From CAYVKM01 sp964452045 (GTDB taxonomy: Bacteria; Calditrichota; Calditrichia; RBG-13-44-9), in NCBI GenBank assembly GCA_964452045.1, contig CAYVKM010000027.1:1-39275 (forward strand): a stretch of DNA of 39,275 bases, read 5' to 3'. Of this stretch, positions 16,764 to 25,272 are shown in pieces (position 1 is the first letter of the stretch; each line of letters starts with the position of its first letter). The notes below the pieces were generated by a model. It worked only from the letters and a program-made list of their open reading frames with translations. It was not told the DNA's origin and made no database searches. The position numbers and the translations under genes are program-made.

Positions 16764-17393
16764 ATGCCTTTTCATCATAACTTCTATAAATTGACGGCAA
16801 TAATGATGTTTCTGTTCATCGCCTGCCAAACCTCCCAAAATTCGACCGAACAACAAAAGATATTAACCGAAATAAACAAGTATAGGGCAGAAAAGGATAG
16901 TATCTTTCTCCATGCGGATTGGTCGCCGATTCTGGAAGAAGATAAAACAACCTTCAAGGGCCTTAATTATTTTCCGATCGATATTTCCTTACGATTCGAG
17001 GGACCAATTATTCTCTATGATACACCAAAACCCGACACAATTGTAGGAACAAAGGGTGATTTGCGGCCGGCATTAAAATATGGCTATTTTGCGTTTAGCT
17101 ATAAAAATAGGCCAAATGAATTGCAGATATATCAGATTGTACCGAAAGACACCACCCGGGAGAAATATTTATTTCTGGGATTCACCGATCGAACCACCGG
17201 CGAAGAAACCTACTATACTGGAAGATATATTGACCTCGTGGAATTACCGGATGGGAATTACGTTGTTGATTTCAATCTCTCTTACAACCCCTATTGTGCC
17301 TATAATCCGCGCTATACCTGTGCCATTCCGCCTTCGGAAAACAAGCTTCCGCTTGAAGTGCGGGCAGGAGAAAAAATTTTTAAGCAACACTAA
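16764..17393 (+). CDS. DUF1684 lipoprotein
   Basis: The 209-residue protein starts with a lipoprotein signal (lipobox FIAC, Cys21) and contains the DUF1684 pattern: short helices with RAEKDSIFLHADWSPI, then FKGLNYFPID, and the hallmark C-terminal DFNLSYNPYCAYNPRYTCAIPP with two conserved cysteines, followed by ENKLPLEVRAGEK. The function of DUF1684 is unknown. It is likely anchored to a membrane facing the periplasm. It is followed by a weak hairpin. Confidence 0.85.
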   Translation: MPFHHNFYKLTAIMMFLFIACQTSQNSTEQQKILTEINKYRAEKDSIFLHADWSPILEEDKTTFKGLNYFPIDISLRFEGPIILYDTPKPDTIVGTKGDLRPALKYGYFAFSYKNRPNELQIYQIVPKDTTREKYLFLGFTDRTTGEETYYTGRYIDLVELPDGNYVVDFNLSYNPYCAYNPRYTCAIPPSENKLPLEVRAGEKIFKQH

Positions 17394-17430
17394 AAGAGGC
17401 GATATCCACATCCAGTGAATACCGCCTCTT
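17394..17430 (+). terminator. possible hairpin after the DUF1684 gene
   Basis: AAGAGGCG (17394-17401) pairs with CGCCTCTT (17423-17430) around a 21-base loop. No T tract follows, so it is either a weak terminator or an mRNA 3'-end stabiliser. Confidence 0.35.
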
Positions 17431-17446
17431 ATTGATGGAGGTAAAT

Positions 17447-17515
17447 ATGAGGTATATTTACAGTTCATTTTACACCAAACAAGCCGGATGGTTTCATTCA
17501 AATTTAAAAACCTAA
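17447..17515 (+). CDS. possible 22-residue small ORF with strong ribosome binding site
   Basis: GGAGG at 17437-17441 lies five bases before an ATG that opens a 22-codon frame, MRYIYSSFYTKQAGWFHSNL followed by KT and TAA. It is too short to judge by coding statistics. It lies between the DUF1684 gene and ogt and could be a leader peptide for ogt or chance. Confidence 0.25.
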   Translation: MRYIYSSFYTKQAGWFHSNLKT

Positions 17516-17549
17516 TTATTAAATTTTTTATTTAAGCTCTTTTATTGAT

Positions 17550-18053
17550 ATGCAGATATTTCAAATCTCTATGGATTCTCCTTTGGGGCCATTGTTCATT
17601 TATTCCAATGAGAATAACGTCATTCATTTAGCCTGGAGCGAAGATTCGAATAGTACATTCATCCAAAAATATCAGGAGCAGGAAATTGAGTTTCATTTTG
17701 AGAGGGAAAATGATGTTCTGAAACAGGCGAGGATCCAGCTTGACGAATATTTCCGAAAAGAACGAACCCGATTTGAACTTCCGCTGATGCCACAGGGTAC
17801 TCCATTTCAGATAAGCGTCTGGGAGAAACTCCAGGAAATTCCATACGGCAGCACCTGGAGCTACGAAAAACTTGCCCGGTCAATCGGAAAAGAGCGGGCA
17901 GTCCGGGCGGTTGGAAATGCCAATGGCAAAAATCCCATTCCCATTATTATTCCCTGTCATCGGGTAATTGAAAAGAACGGCAATCTGGGAGGTTATAGCG
18001 GTGGATTACGTATTAAGGACTGGCTACTATCCCATGAGGGGTATTTACTCTGA
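17550..18053 (+). CDS. ogt: methylated-DNA--[protein]-cysteine S-methyltransferase
   Basis: This suicidal repair protein takes the methyl group from O6-methylguanine onto its own cysteine. The 167-residue protein has the active-site motif PCHRVI with C136, the helix-turn-helix segment GSTWSYEKLARSIGKERAVRAVGNANGKNPIPII before it, and the downstream GGYSGGLRIKDWLL. Length and absence of an Ada domain fit Ogt/AGT. It stands alone; no alkylation-response gene is adjacent. Confidence 0.93.
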   Translation: MQIFQISMDSPLGPLFIYSNENNVIHLAWSEDSNSTFIQKYQEQEIEFHFERENDVLKQARIQLDEYFRKERTRFELPLMPQGTPFQISVWEKLQEIPYGSTWSYEKLARSIGKERAVRAVGNANGKNPIPIIIPCHRVIEKNGNLGGYSGGLRIKDWLLSHEGYLL

Positions 18054-18095
18054 GCGGATGATTGTCAAGACCCATCCAAAAGAAATTTTTATATC

Positions 18096-19307
18096 CTATT
18101 GTTTAATATTGAAAACAATCCGGAAAGTGGATCCGCCTTCCGGCTGGGATTCTTTTAACTGAATGCTCCCACCGTGATATTCTTCAATAATACGTTTGGC
18201 CAGGCTTAATCCCAATCCCCATCCCCGTTTTTTTGTGCTATATCCTGGTTTGAAAATGTTTTTCCGCTCCCGGCTGGTCATTCCCTTGCCATTATCCTGG
18301 ACATCAATATAAACATGATGGTCATTCAACTTTTCCACAAAAATCCCAATTGTTCCGCCCTTTCCCTCGATAGCATCTGCCGCATTCTTAATTAAATTCT
18401 CCATAACCCAGGAGAATAAATCCTTATTGATGAGCATCGGAGGCATATTGGGATTTATCCTGGTCTGGATATCAATTTTCCCTTCCCCGGTAGGCAATCT
18501 TCTTCTGAAATAGGTGACGATTTCATCAATTATTGCGGCCAGATCTTCTTCCCGAAGATCGGGAACCGAACCGATTTTTGAGAACCGATTCGTAACGGTT
18601 TGTAGACGGTTAAGATCCCGCTCAAAATCGGGCACAACTTCCAGCGCTTTGTCCGGAGAAGTCTTCAAATATTCCACCCATCCGATAAGCGAGGACAATG
18701 GGGTTCCCAGCTGATGGGCGGTTTCTTTGGCCATACCCACCCAGATCAATCTTTCTTCACTTCTCTTGATGGAACTGAATCCCAGATAACCAATCATGAT
18801 GAACAGGCCGACAACCACAATTTCGATATAGGGGAGCCACCTCAATTGCTGAACTATTTTGGATTCCCCATAATGATAATACCCGAGTACTGATCCCTGA
18901 TAGGATATGGGGATGGGCTCATTGGTTTTATCAAAATCGGCTATTTTATCTTTTAGGCTGGCCAGAATGTCCGGGGGTAATGGACGTTCCATAATTTGGG
19001 GGATATCCACGTTACGCCAGAAGGCTGGCTCTCCTTCGGAATCGGTATAAATTATGGGATAATCCGCCTGCTGAATTACTTCGTTGAAGAAGAAACTCAG
19101 ATCCTGATTTTCATCGGTATTAATATTTTTTTCAAATATTTTAATCCGGAAATTTAAAAATGCGCGCGACTGCTGCTGAAGTTCTTCAACCAGCATCTGG
19201 GTGTAATAGAGAAACCCAAGAATCAGAATAACTGCCAGCACAAAAAGAAAGCTCTTAAAATTCCCTTTAAAGTGATAGATGTTTTTTGCCAAAAAGAACT
19301 TCTCCAT
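18096..19307 (-). CDS. orphan sensor histidine kinase
   Basis: The 403-residue inner-membrane kinase has two membrane segments (about residues 18-36 and 160-178) around a periplasmic sensor region of about 120 residues. The phosphoacceptor segment is KETAHQLGTPLSSL with H198. The HATPase domain follows, with N box (WVMENLIKNAADAI), G1 DNGKGM, F-like KNIFKPGYSTK and G2 GWGLGLSLAKRI. There is no HAMP domain and no adjacent response regulator. It converges on ogt from the right and diverges from the dCMP deaminase gene. The AHQLGTPLSS H-box variant is common in Bacteroidetes-like lineages. The signal is unknown. Confidence 0.9.
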   Translation of the reverse strand: MEKFFLAKNIYHFKGNFKSFLFVLAVILILGFLYYTQMLVEELQQQSRAFLNFRIKIFEKNINTDENQDLSFFFNEVIQQADYPIIYTDSEGEPAFWRNVDIPQIMERPLPPDILASLKDKIADFDKTNEPIPISYQGSVLGYYHYGESKIVQQLRWLPYIEIVVVGLFIMIGYLGFSSIKRSEERLIWVGMAKETAHQLGTPLSSLIGWVEYLKTSPDKALEVVPDFERDLNRLQTVTNRFSKIGSVPDLREEDLAAIIDEIVTYFRRRLPTGEGKIDIQTRINPNMPPMLINKDLFSWVMENLIKNAADAIEGKGGTIGIFVEKLNDHHVYIDVQDNGKGMTSRERKNIFKPGYSTKKRGWGLGLSLAKRIIEEYHGGSIQLKESQPEGGSTFRIVFNIKQ

Positions 19308-19490
19308 TAATTTCCCAATAAATTAACCGCTTATCAATTCATATTCAACTCCAAAGAACAGTATCTTCTTCCCGATTAATATTTTAGCCGGCATTGTTCC
19401 GGATAAACCGAATTCCGGTTTAAAAAGATTAAAAGGTGTTTCCTTAAAACCTGGAATTTGTTTAATTTTGATAAACTGACAGGGCCTCAG

Positions 19491-19991
19491 ATGAAGAATA
19501 TCTACTTGAGCTGGGATGAGTATTTTATGGGAATCGCTATTTTTACTTCTCTTCGTTCAAAAGATCCCAGCAGCAAGGTGGGGGCGGTTATTGTTAATCA
19601 GAAGAATAAAATTGTGGGGACGGGCTATAATGGCTTTATTGCCGGCGCAGATGAAAAGGAATTCAGCTGGGAGCGGGAGGGTGAGTGGCTGAAAACCAAA
19701 TATCCCTATGTCGTCCATGCCGAAGCTAATGCCATACTGAATTCTACTACCAGCTCACTTGACGATTGCCGGATATATACCACCTTGTTTCCCTGTAATG
19801 AATGCGCAAAAAAGATAGCTCAAAAAGAGATTAAAGAAGTCATTTTTTTATCGGACAAACACCGGGATCAGGATTTTCACAAAGCCGCCCTGAAAATTTT
19901 TGAAGTAACCGGGATTAAGTTTCGTCACCTGAAACTTCAGCCACTTCATGAACTGGTAAAAAAATTCGAGCCTTTTATTGACAATCAATGA
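19491..19991 (+). CDS. deoxycytidylate (dCMP) deaminase
   Basis: This enzyme deaminates dCMP to dUMP, the substrate of thymidylate synthase. It has 166 residues from ATG 19491 (preceded by a short AGGG); an upstream TTG at 19458 would add 11 residues without family resemblance. Zinc-site motifs are HAEAN (H76-E78) and PCNEC (C102, C105), with SSKVGAVIV and GTGYNGF near the N terminus. The length and GYNGF motif fit ComEB/DCTD-like dCMP deaminase. The likely partner is the ThyX-type enzyme at 34358. Confidence 0.88.
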   Translation: MKNIYLSWDEYFMGIAIFTSLRSKDPSSKVGAVIVNQKNKIVGTGYNGFIAGADEKEFSWEREGEWLKTKYPYVVHAEANAILNSTTSSLDDCRIYTTLFPCNECAKKIAQKEIKEVIFLSDKHRDQDFHKAALKIFEVTGIKFRHLKLQPLHELVKKFEPFIDNQ

Positions 19992-20015
19992 GTTCTGATT
20001 TCTGCGAGCATTCTG

Positions 20016-20044
20016 TTGACATATATTTAATAATTTATTAATAT
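20016..20044 (+). promoter_or_regulatory. strong sigma70-type promoter
   Basis: TTGACA (20016-20021), a 17-base spacer and TAATAT (20039-20044) lie 46 bases before the ATG at 20091. Only the -10 departs from consensus, by one base. Confidence 0.7.
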
Positions 20045-20090
20045 TTGCTGGTCTGTTTTCATTCCGAATTATACTATTTAAGGAGGTGCT

Positions 20091-21326
20091 ATGAAAGCCA
20101 TGCATTTTAATTTCAAGGATTTGTTCCGGGCCCCACGGCTGGGTTTTAGCCTGCAGAGAATATGGATCAATGGACTGGGTCTACTGGCAGGATATTTTTC
20201 TTATCTGATTATCACTTATATCAGCTTCTTTGCCAGTGGATACGGCTTTCTGGAGGTTTGGTACACCTTCGGATTGCTGCCTTGCGCATTTGCCATGCCT
20301 GTTCCGTGGTATGGTACGGTAATTTATATACTTGGTCTGGCTGTTTTAGCGGCCATTCTTCTTCTGACCAATACAGCTGTTGCCCGGGTTGTCTATATGA
20401 CCCTGCGGGATGAGCTCTTCTATACCTGGACGCAGGCATACAAATTTGCCTTTAAGAAATGGATCTCCTCGGTTGGCGCAATGCTCACCTTCCTTTTTAT
20501 CATCGCTTTTTTTGTAATCGCCGCCCTGGTTATGGCCTTTATCGGGAGGATCCCTTATGTGGGAGAGTTGGGTACCGCAGTTCTGATAATACCCTATATC
20601 TTTGCAGCGCTTTTGCTTTTCTTTATCATTCTTGCCTTTTTTGTGGGCACCTTCTTTGTCCCGGCTATTTTGGCAACCTCTGATGAAGATGCGCTCGGTG
20701 GGGTTTTCCAGTCCTTTAGCATCACCTTTAATCAGCCCTGGAGAATTGTAATTTATACATCGATAATTGGTATCCTGGAATTTGTCGGATTTTTCCTTTT
20801 CGCAGCTGCTATTAAGATCTCTTACAACATTTTCTTCTGGCTCTTCTCTGTTGGAATGGGCGATAAGATGTCCCATCTTTCCAAATACGGCCTGTCCCTC
20901 ATCGACAATGCTTTCCCGGCATTGTATCACTGGGCTCATGCACTGCCCTCCAATCTGGGGAACTGGATCTATATGATTCACCAGCATCCCAATTTACCGG
21001 AAGTATCCGGAACAATGGTGGTGGCGGGTTACATCGTGGCAGTGTTTCTGATCATCATCGGCGGCTCTGTTCTGGCCTATGCGGAAGCTATTGGGAACTC
21101 CGGATTAACCATTATTTACGTTATTCTATACAAACTCCAGGAAAATGAGAATTTGCTGGAGCGTGAGGATGAAGAACTGAAAGAAGAGGAGGAGGAAGAA
21201 AAACCGCTTGAAGCCGAAGTTAAAGAAACCGAAAAAGCGAAAACGGTAAAACCAAAACAAAAAACCACTAAAGCACCTTCCAAGCCCGCAAAAAAGCCCA
21301 CACCTCGCAAGAAGACGTCCAAGTAG
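20091..21326 (+). CDS. polytopic membrane protein with acidic/basic C-terminal tail
   Basis: No function recognised. The 411-residue protein has six or more hydrophobic segments between residues 20 and 345, with no catalytic motif. The N-terminal NFKDLFRAPRLGFSLQRIW segment resembles a family of uncharacterised FCB membrane proteins. The last 60 residues are soluble and bipartite: a Glu run (EELKEEEEEEKPLEAE) followed by a Lys/Pro/Thr tail (KPAKKPTPRKKTSK) of low complexity. AAGGAGGTG gives a strong ribosome binding site, and a near-consensus promoter lies upstream. It is monocistronic and ends at a strong terminator. Confidence 0.75.
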   Translation: MKAMHFNFKDLFRAPRLGFSLQRIWINGLGLLAGYFSYLIITYISFFASGYGFLEVWYTFGLLPCAFAMPVPWYGTVIYILGLAVLAAILLLTNTAVARVVYMTLRDELFYTWTQAYKFAFKKWISSVGAMLTFLFIIAFFVIAALVMAFIGRIPYVGELGTAVLIIPYIFAALLLFFIILAFFVGTFFVPAILATSDEDALGGVFQSFSITFNQPWRIVIYTSIIGILEFVGFFLFAAAIKISYNIFFWLFSVGMGDKMSHLSKYGLSLIDNAFPALYHWAHALPSNLGNWIYMIHQHPNLPEVSGTMVVAGYIVAVFLIIIGGSVLAYAEAIGNSGLTIIYVILYKLQENENLLEREDEELKEEEEEEKPLEAEVKETEKAKTVKPKQKTTKAPSKPAKKPTPRKKTSK

Positions 21327-21341
21327 AAAGCGATAAAAATT

Positions 21342-21378
21342 AAAGGGGCAAAAAATTTTGCCCCTTTATCGTTTTTAT
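21342..21378. terminator. bidirectional terminator between convergent genes
   Basis: AAAGGGGCAAAA (21342-21353) pairs with TTTTGCCCCTTT (21356-21367). A-rich sequence lies on the left and a T-rich run on the right, so it can stop transcripts from the membrane protein gene and from the ABC permease gene. Confidence 0.88.
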
Positions 21379-21388
21379 TTAATCGGGA

Positions 21389-22891
21389 TTAGCCTTTCCT
21401 GAATAGAAGTGCAAACATTTCTTTAATCCTCGGTCGCTTTCCGTAAAGCAGGCTGCCCATTTTGAAAATTTTACCAGCCATGAATATACTAATAAGGATA
21501 GAAACAATCATTATACCGGTAGACACCAGGTAATCCTCGGTTGATGGGCTTCCTAGCGGTGTTCGCAATATCATAAAAGTAGGTGTCAGGGGAGGAACAA
21601 ATGAGAGAATCCTTACCAGCAGTGAGTTTGGCGTTTCCAATACCAACACGGCCAGAACGATCGGAAAAATAGAAAGCATACGCATAAACTGATTTAAATG
21701 ATGGGCATCCTCCGAATTGGAAAAAAGTGAGCCAATTCCCACAAAAATAGAGGCAAAAAACAGATAGCCCAAGATAAAATAAAGCAGAAACAAACCGGCA
21801 TTTCCAATGGTTAGAAATCCAATTTCTCCTACTTTAATAACATTCAGACCTACCAGAATCAAAGTTATACCAAACCAGATCAGGATTTGAAATAACCCTA
21901 AAATTCCTAAACCAAAAATTTTACCGGCTATCAGTTGCAAATGACTCACCGAGGATAAGAGAATTTCTATCACCCGGTCTGTCTTCTCTTTTAAAACGCC
22001 ATTGAACAGGAATCCACTAGAAGTAAAAATGCTGATAAAAAGAAAAAAGACTACCACGATCGGGCCAAGATAATTGACCATGAAATCGAATTCCTGCTTC
22101 TGTTCTCCCTGAAGCTGTATTTCTCTGAGCAGAACCGGCTCCAGATATTGCTGTATTTTTTCCAGCTGTACGCCTTCATTTTTCAGCCGCTGTTCCACTA
22201 CCACCACCTGAATAGCCTGTTTCACCTGATCCATTTCCAGAAAATTGGCCGGGATGAGTGAGTGAAATTCAACCACGCCCTGTTCGAAATCATTACGATC
22301 GATTAGAAGATATCCTTCCAGTTCCAGGTCCCGAAGCATTCGGTCGGCTTTTCTTTGCAGCTCAACTTTCCACAACGAATCGGATTCACTCTTTGCTCTC
22401 TGAAATTCCAGCTGGGCCAGATCCCGTGCCTCCCGTGTCTGAATCAGATCTGCATAGGTGTTCTTCAGCAGGGCATCCCGGGAAGGCGTTTTCGGCTTCT
22501 GAAAAACATATTTACGGCGCTCCTTTATTTTATTATAGGCATCTTCAAGACTATCGAGGTCGACCTTGAGCTGACTAACGTTCGTAAATATCCTGGACAT
22601 TCTAAGGGAGGTATCCGGTTTAACCGGAATAACCTGAACCGTAGAGGGCTGGTCCAGCATGGCGTTAGCTTCCAGATAGCGGGACTGGATGTCACGGCAA
22701 ATCCCGCTGGAGTCGAATTCCACGCAACCAATTACCTTGGGTTGACTGGAGGCGGGGTCTTCCAGGAAAAGAGTGGGAATAAAAATAATAGCGGCAAAAA
22801 CTACCGGAGAAACAAAGGTCGCCAATAAAAAACTGCGCGATTTGAAATGTCGGAAAAATTCCCAGAAGGTTATGACAAAAAATTGACTCAT
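21389..22891 (-). CDS. ABC-2 type transporter permease (NatB/YhaP-like)
   Basis: This is the membrane subunit of an ABC exporter. The 500 residues contain one N-terminal membrane segment (about 18-40), a large extracytoplasmic domain (about 45-270) with coiled-coil character (KSESDSLWKVELQRKADRMLRDLELEG), and five or six membrane segments in the C-terminal half. The cytoplasmic GVLKEKTDRVIEILLSSVSHLQLIAGKI is the ABC-2 family signature. Its start overlaps the stop of the ATPase gene by 4 bases. NatB-like proteins are linked to Na+ export, but the substrate here is not determined. Confidence 0.88.
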   Translation of the reverse strand: MSQFFVITFWEFFRHFKSRSFLLATFVSPVVFAAIIFIPTLFLEDPASSQPKVIGCVEFDSSGICRDIQSRYLEANAMLDQPSTVQVIPVKPDTSLRMSRIFTNVSQLKVDLDSLEDAYNKIKERRKYVFQKPKTPSRDALLKNTYADLIQTREARDLAQLEFQRAKSESDSLWKVELQRKADRMLRDLELEGYLLIDRNDFEQGVVEFHSLIPANFLEMDQVKQAIQVVVVEQRLKNEGVQLEKIQQYLEPVLLREIQLQGEQKQEFDFMVNYLGPIVVVFFLFISIFTSSGFLFNGVLKEKTDRVIEILLSSVSHLQLIAGKIFGLGILGLFQILIWFGITLILVGLNVIKVGEIGFLTIGNAGLFLLYFILGYLFFASIFVGIGSLFSNSEDAHHLNQFMRMLSIFPIVLAVLVLETPNSLLVRILSFVPPLTPTFMILRTPLGSPSTEDYLVSTGIMIVSILISIFMAGKIFKMGSLLYGKRPRIKEMFALLFRKG

Positions 22892-23787
22892 TTTTTTCTG
22901 CTTTTAATTGTCTGCAAAAATATATCGTTAAGACTTGGTTTATTGAATTCCATCTTGGAGATATCAACTTTCTTTATGATATCCTGCATAATCGATTTTA
23001 TCGGGGCATTCTCATCCACAAACAGATGGGCAACGGAATTTTTAATTTCTACCTTATTGACCTTCTGAATGTCCTGCAGTACAGAGGGATTTTGATGTGC
23101 TTCAACAATGATAATATTCTGATGAAAGTTTTTACGGATTTCTTTTAGTGTACCCTTTAAGACGGCCTCTCCCCGATCAATGAGGAGAAAATAGTCGCAC
23201 AACGTTTCCGCCTCTATTAATTGATGGGTAGATAACAGAATTGTTTTACCCTCTTCCTTAAAATCCTGAATTCTGTTCCGGAAGATTTCCTGATTGAGCG
23301 GATCGAGTCCCCAGAATGGTTCATCCAGGATCAGAAAGTCGGGATCGTGAATAAAACAAACCAGGAACTGAAGTTTTTGCTGGGTGCCCTTGGAAAGATG
23401 GCCAATTGGCTCCTCCAGATACTCGATCATCTGGAATCGATCCAGCAACCGCACCGCCTCCACATGGCTTTTGCGGGCGGTAAGCCCTTTAAGTCTGCCA
23501 AAATACCGCAATACATCGATCACGCTGTATTTTTGATAGAGACCTCGTTCCTCCGGAAGATAACCAATAGTATTCCGCGTTTTTCTGTTCATGCGATGAT
23601 CATCAAACAGAATCTGCCCGGTATCCGGTTGAAGAATATTTAAGACCATCCTCAGGGTAGTCGTCTTTCCGGCACCATTGGGGCCGAGCAAGCCGACTAC
23701 TTTCCCCGGCGACAGATCCAGGGAGAGGTCCCGGACAACTTGCTTTTCCTGGAATTCCTTGGATATTTTCTCGACGCGAACTTCCAT
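22888..23787 (-). CDS. ABC transporter ATP-binding protein (NatA/YhaQ-like)
   Basis: This is the ATPase partner of the adjacent permease. The 299-residue protein has Walker A GPNGAGKT (35-42), Q-loop region IGYLPEERGLY, signature LSKGTQQKLQ in place of LSGGQ (as in the NatA/YhaQ group), Walker B LILDEP and a D-loop of GLDPLN; the residue after DEPF is Trp where Ser is common. The C-terminal DUF4162-like region runs from about residue 210. It is first in a two-gene minus-strand operon and transcribed away from yigZ. Confidence 0.92.
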   Translation of the reverse strand: MEVRVEKISKEFQEKQVVRDLSLDLSPGKVVGLLGPNGAGKTTTLRMVLNILQPDTGQILFDDHRMNRKTRNTIGYLPEERGLYQKYSVIDVLRYFGRLKGLTARKSHVEAVRLLDRFQMIEYLEEPIGHLSKGTQQKLQFLVCFIHDPDFLILDEPFWGLDPLNQEIFRNRIQDFKEEGKTILLSTHQLIEAETLCDYFLLIDRGEAVLKGTLKEIRKNFHQNIIIVEAHQNPSVLQDIQKVNKVEIKNSVAHLFVDENAPIKSIMQDIIKKVDISKMEFNKPSLNDIFLQTIKSRKK

Positions 23788-23902
23788 TATCAGAATTTAA
23801 CTCTTTATTCTTTTAAACACCCTATTTGTAAATAAAAATTGCTCTCTTGATTAACCTAACCATTTATCGGGTCAAAATTTCTGCCGAGATCACTTTTTAA
23901 AA

Positions 23903-24508
23903 TTAATTTTCCGAAAGTATTTTAATTTTACCGGAGGTAAGATTGATAACTTCTGTCAGAAAGGGCTGCTTTTTTGAGGGTGGAATTGAAATCTGTGCTT
24001 TCATACCGTCAGGAGTTGCCTCCTCAGAAATTTGCGCACCATATTTATGTATCAGATGTTGCACTCTGCTGATCTGATCAAACCCGTAGGAGATAATAAA
24101 TGTCTGGTAGTTTACCTTCCTTATGGTTCGGGACTGATTAATCAGCTGATCCGCGCAGTCGCCGTAAGCCCGGATAAGACCGCCGGTACCGAGTTTGGTG
24201 CCGCCAAAATAACGGGTAACGGTTAGAGCAACTTGTTTAAGCTGGTGTTTGTCAATTATTGCCAGGATTGGTTTCCCGGCCGTTCCAGAAGGCTCACCAT
24301 CATCAGAATACCGAAATTCGTCTGCGTCGATACGATAGCCAAAACAGTTATGGGTGGCATCATGGAATTCCCTGCGGATATCCTCAATAAATATTTCCGC
24401 ATCCTCTTTGAGTTCGACATGGGTGAGGGTCCCGATAAAAGTGGAACCCTTTACTTTTATTTGGTGACGAAATTTTCCTTCAACAGTAAGGTATGAATCT
24501 AATTCGAT
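23903..24508 (-). CDS. yigZ: YigZ/IMPACT family protein with apparent ATC start
   Basis: The 201-residue protein matches the YigZ/YvyE (IMPACT) family: DATHNCFGYRI, YSDDGEPSGTAGKPIL, and TRYFGGTKLGTGGLIRAYG are all hallmark segments, and a C-terminal ferredoxin-like half follows. The molecular role of bacterial members is unclear. The frame opens after an in-frame TGA at about 24529, and no ATG, GTG or TTG occurs before the conserved core. The best initiation site is ATC at 24508, seven bases after AAGGA (24520-24516), giving the N terminus (M)ELDSYLTV, like YvyE. This would explain omission by automated gene callers. A sequencing error is the alternative. Confidence 0.85.
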   Translation of the reverse strand: MELDSYLTVEGKFRHQIKVKGSTFIGTLTHVELKEDAEIFIEDIRREFHDATHNCFGYRIDADEFRYSDDGEPSGTAGKPILAIIDKHQLKQVALTVTRYFGGTKLGTGGLIRAYGDCADQLINQSRTIRKVNYQTFIISYGFDQISRVQHLIHKYGAQISEEATPDGMKAQISIPPSKKQPFLTEVINLTSGKIKILSEN

Positions 24509-24850
24509 GTTATTTTCCTTATTCTTTCAGTTTTAGAAAATATATAAACTACCAATCAGCTTTGTCAAGATGTAAGGATTTATTGAAACCTATCATTTGA
24601 ACACAATAAATCGGTATCCAAATCTACAGATGGGTGACAATCTTTTTCTTGATTTACCTTCAAAACCAAGTTTATCTTTGAGCAGTTTTCCTTTCTCGAA
24701 AATTGACAAGTCAGACCCTTATTTGATTGAGGAACGGTTCTTTACTTACATCAGTTGTTCAAGAATAACACTAAAAACAATTTTCGCTCGTTTCTAAAAA
24801 ATACAAATTTTAACAAGGTCCACTAAACCAAATAACAAGAGGAGATTCTC
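24509..24850. other. intergenic region yigZ / DUF1761 gene
   Basis: This 342-base divergent spacer is AT-rich. It contains TTGACA at 24703-24708 without a convincing -10, and a 66-codon TTG-started frame (24597-24797) without ribosome binding site or family resemblance. No RNA gene or repeat was recognised. Promoters for both flanking genes must lie here. Confidence 0.5.
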
Positions 24851-25258
24851 ATGGATCATTTAATCATAAATCACTGGGCTGTATGGGTTGCCGCCATATC
24901 CGACTTTTTCGTCGGCGCTCTCTGGTATTCACCACTGTTGTTTTATAAGGCCTGGCTACGGGAAAATAAACTGTCTGATGAAGTTGTCAGAAAAGGAAAC
25001 CCGCTGTTCACTTATGGAATAACCTTTATTCTTTCTTTGGTTATTTCCTATAATCTGGCTTTTTTTCTGGGTGATCCAAAAACCACCACGCTTTGGGGGC
25101 TTGCCGCCGGTTTTCTGGCCGGATTCGGCTGGGCAGCCATGGGGCTTGCCATCATCGGGATGTTCGAAAAGAAATCATGGAAGTATATCCTCATTAATTG
25201 TGGCTACTTGATAATCGCATTTTCCCTCAAAGGGCTGATTATCGGTGCCTGGAGATAA
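24851..25258 (+). CDS. DUF1761 membrane protein
   Basis: This small polytopic membrane protein of 135 residues has about four hydrophobic segments. The N-terminal INHWAVWVAAISDFFVGALWYSPLLFYKAWL is the DUF1761 signature, and the end GYLIIAFSLKGLIIGAW also fits. The function of the family is unknown. A GAGGAGA ribosome binding site precedes the ATG. The next gene begins 14 bases after its stop, so they are probably co-transcribed. Confidence 0.85.
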   Translation: MDHLIINHWAVWVAAISDFFVGALWYSPLLFYKAWLRENKLSDEVVRKGNPLFTYGITFILSLVISYNLAFFLGDPKTTTLWGLAAGFLAGFGWAAMGLAIIGMFEKKSWKYILINCGYLIIAFSLKGLIIGAWR

Positions 25259-25272
25259 CAACGGAGATTAAA

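Noticed and set aside
20346..20987. 213-codon frame opposite the membrane protein gene
   Set aside because: It is antisense to a clearly coding frame; its low hydrophobicity and lack of motifs suggest a shadow frame.
24703..24708. TTGACA in the intergenic region before the DUF1761 gene
   Set aside because: The sequence 17 bases downstream (ATTGAG) is not a convincing -10.
24597..24797. 66-codon TTG-started frame
   Set aside because: No ribosome binding site or recognisable family.
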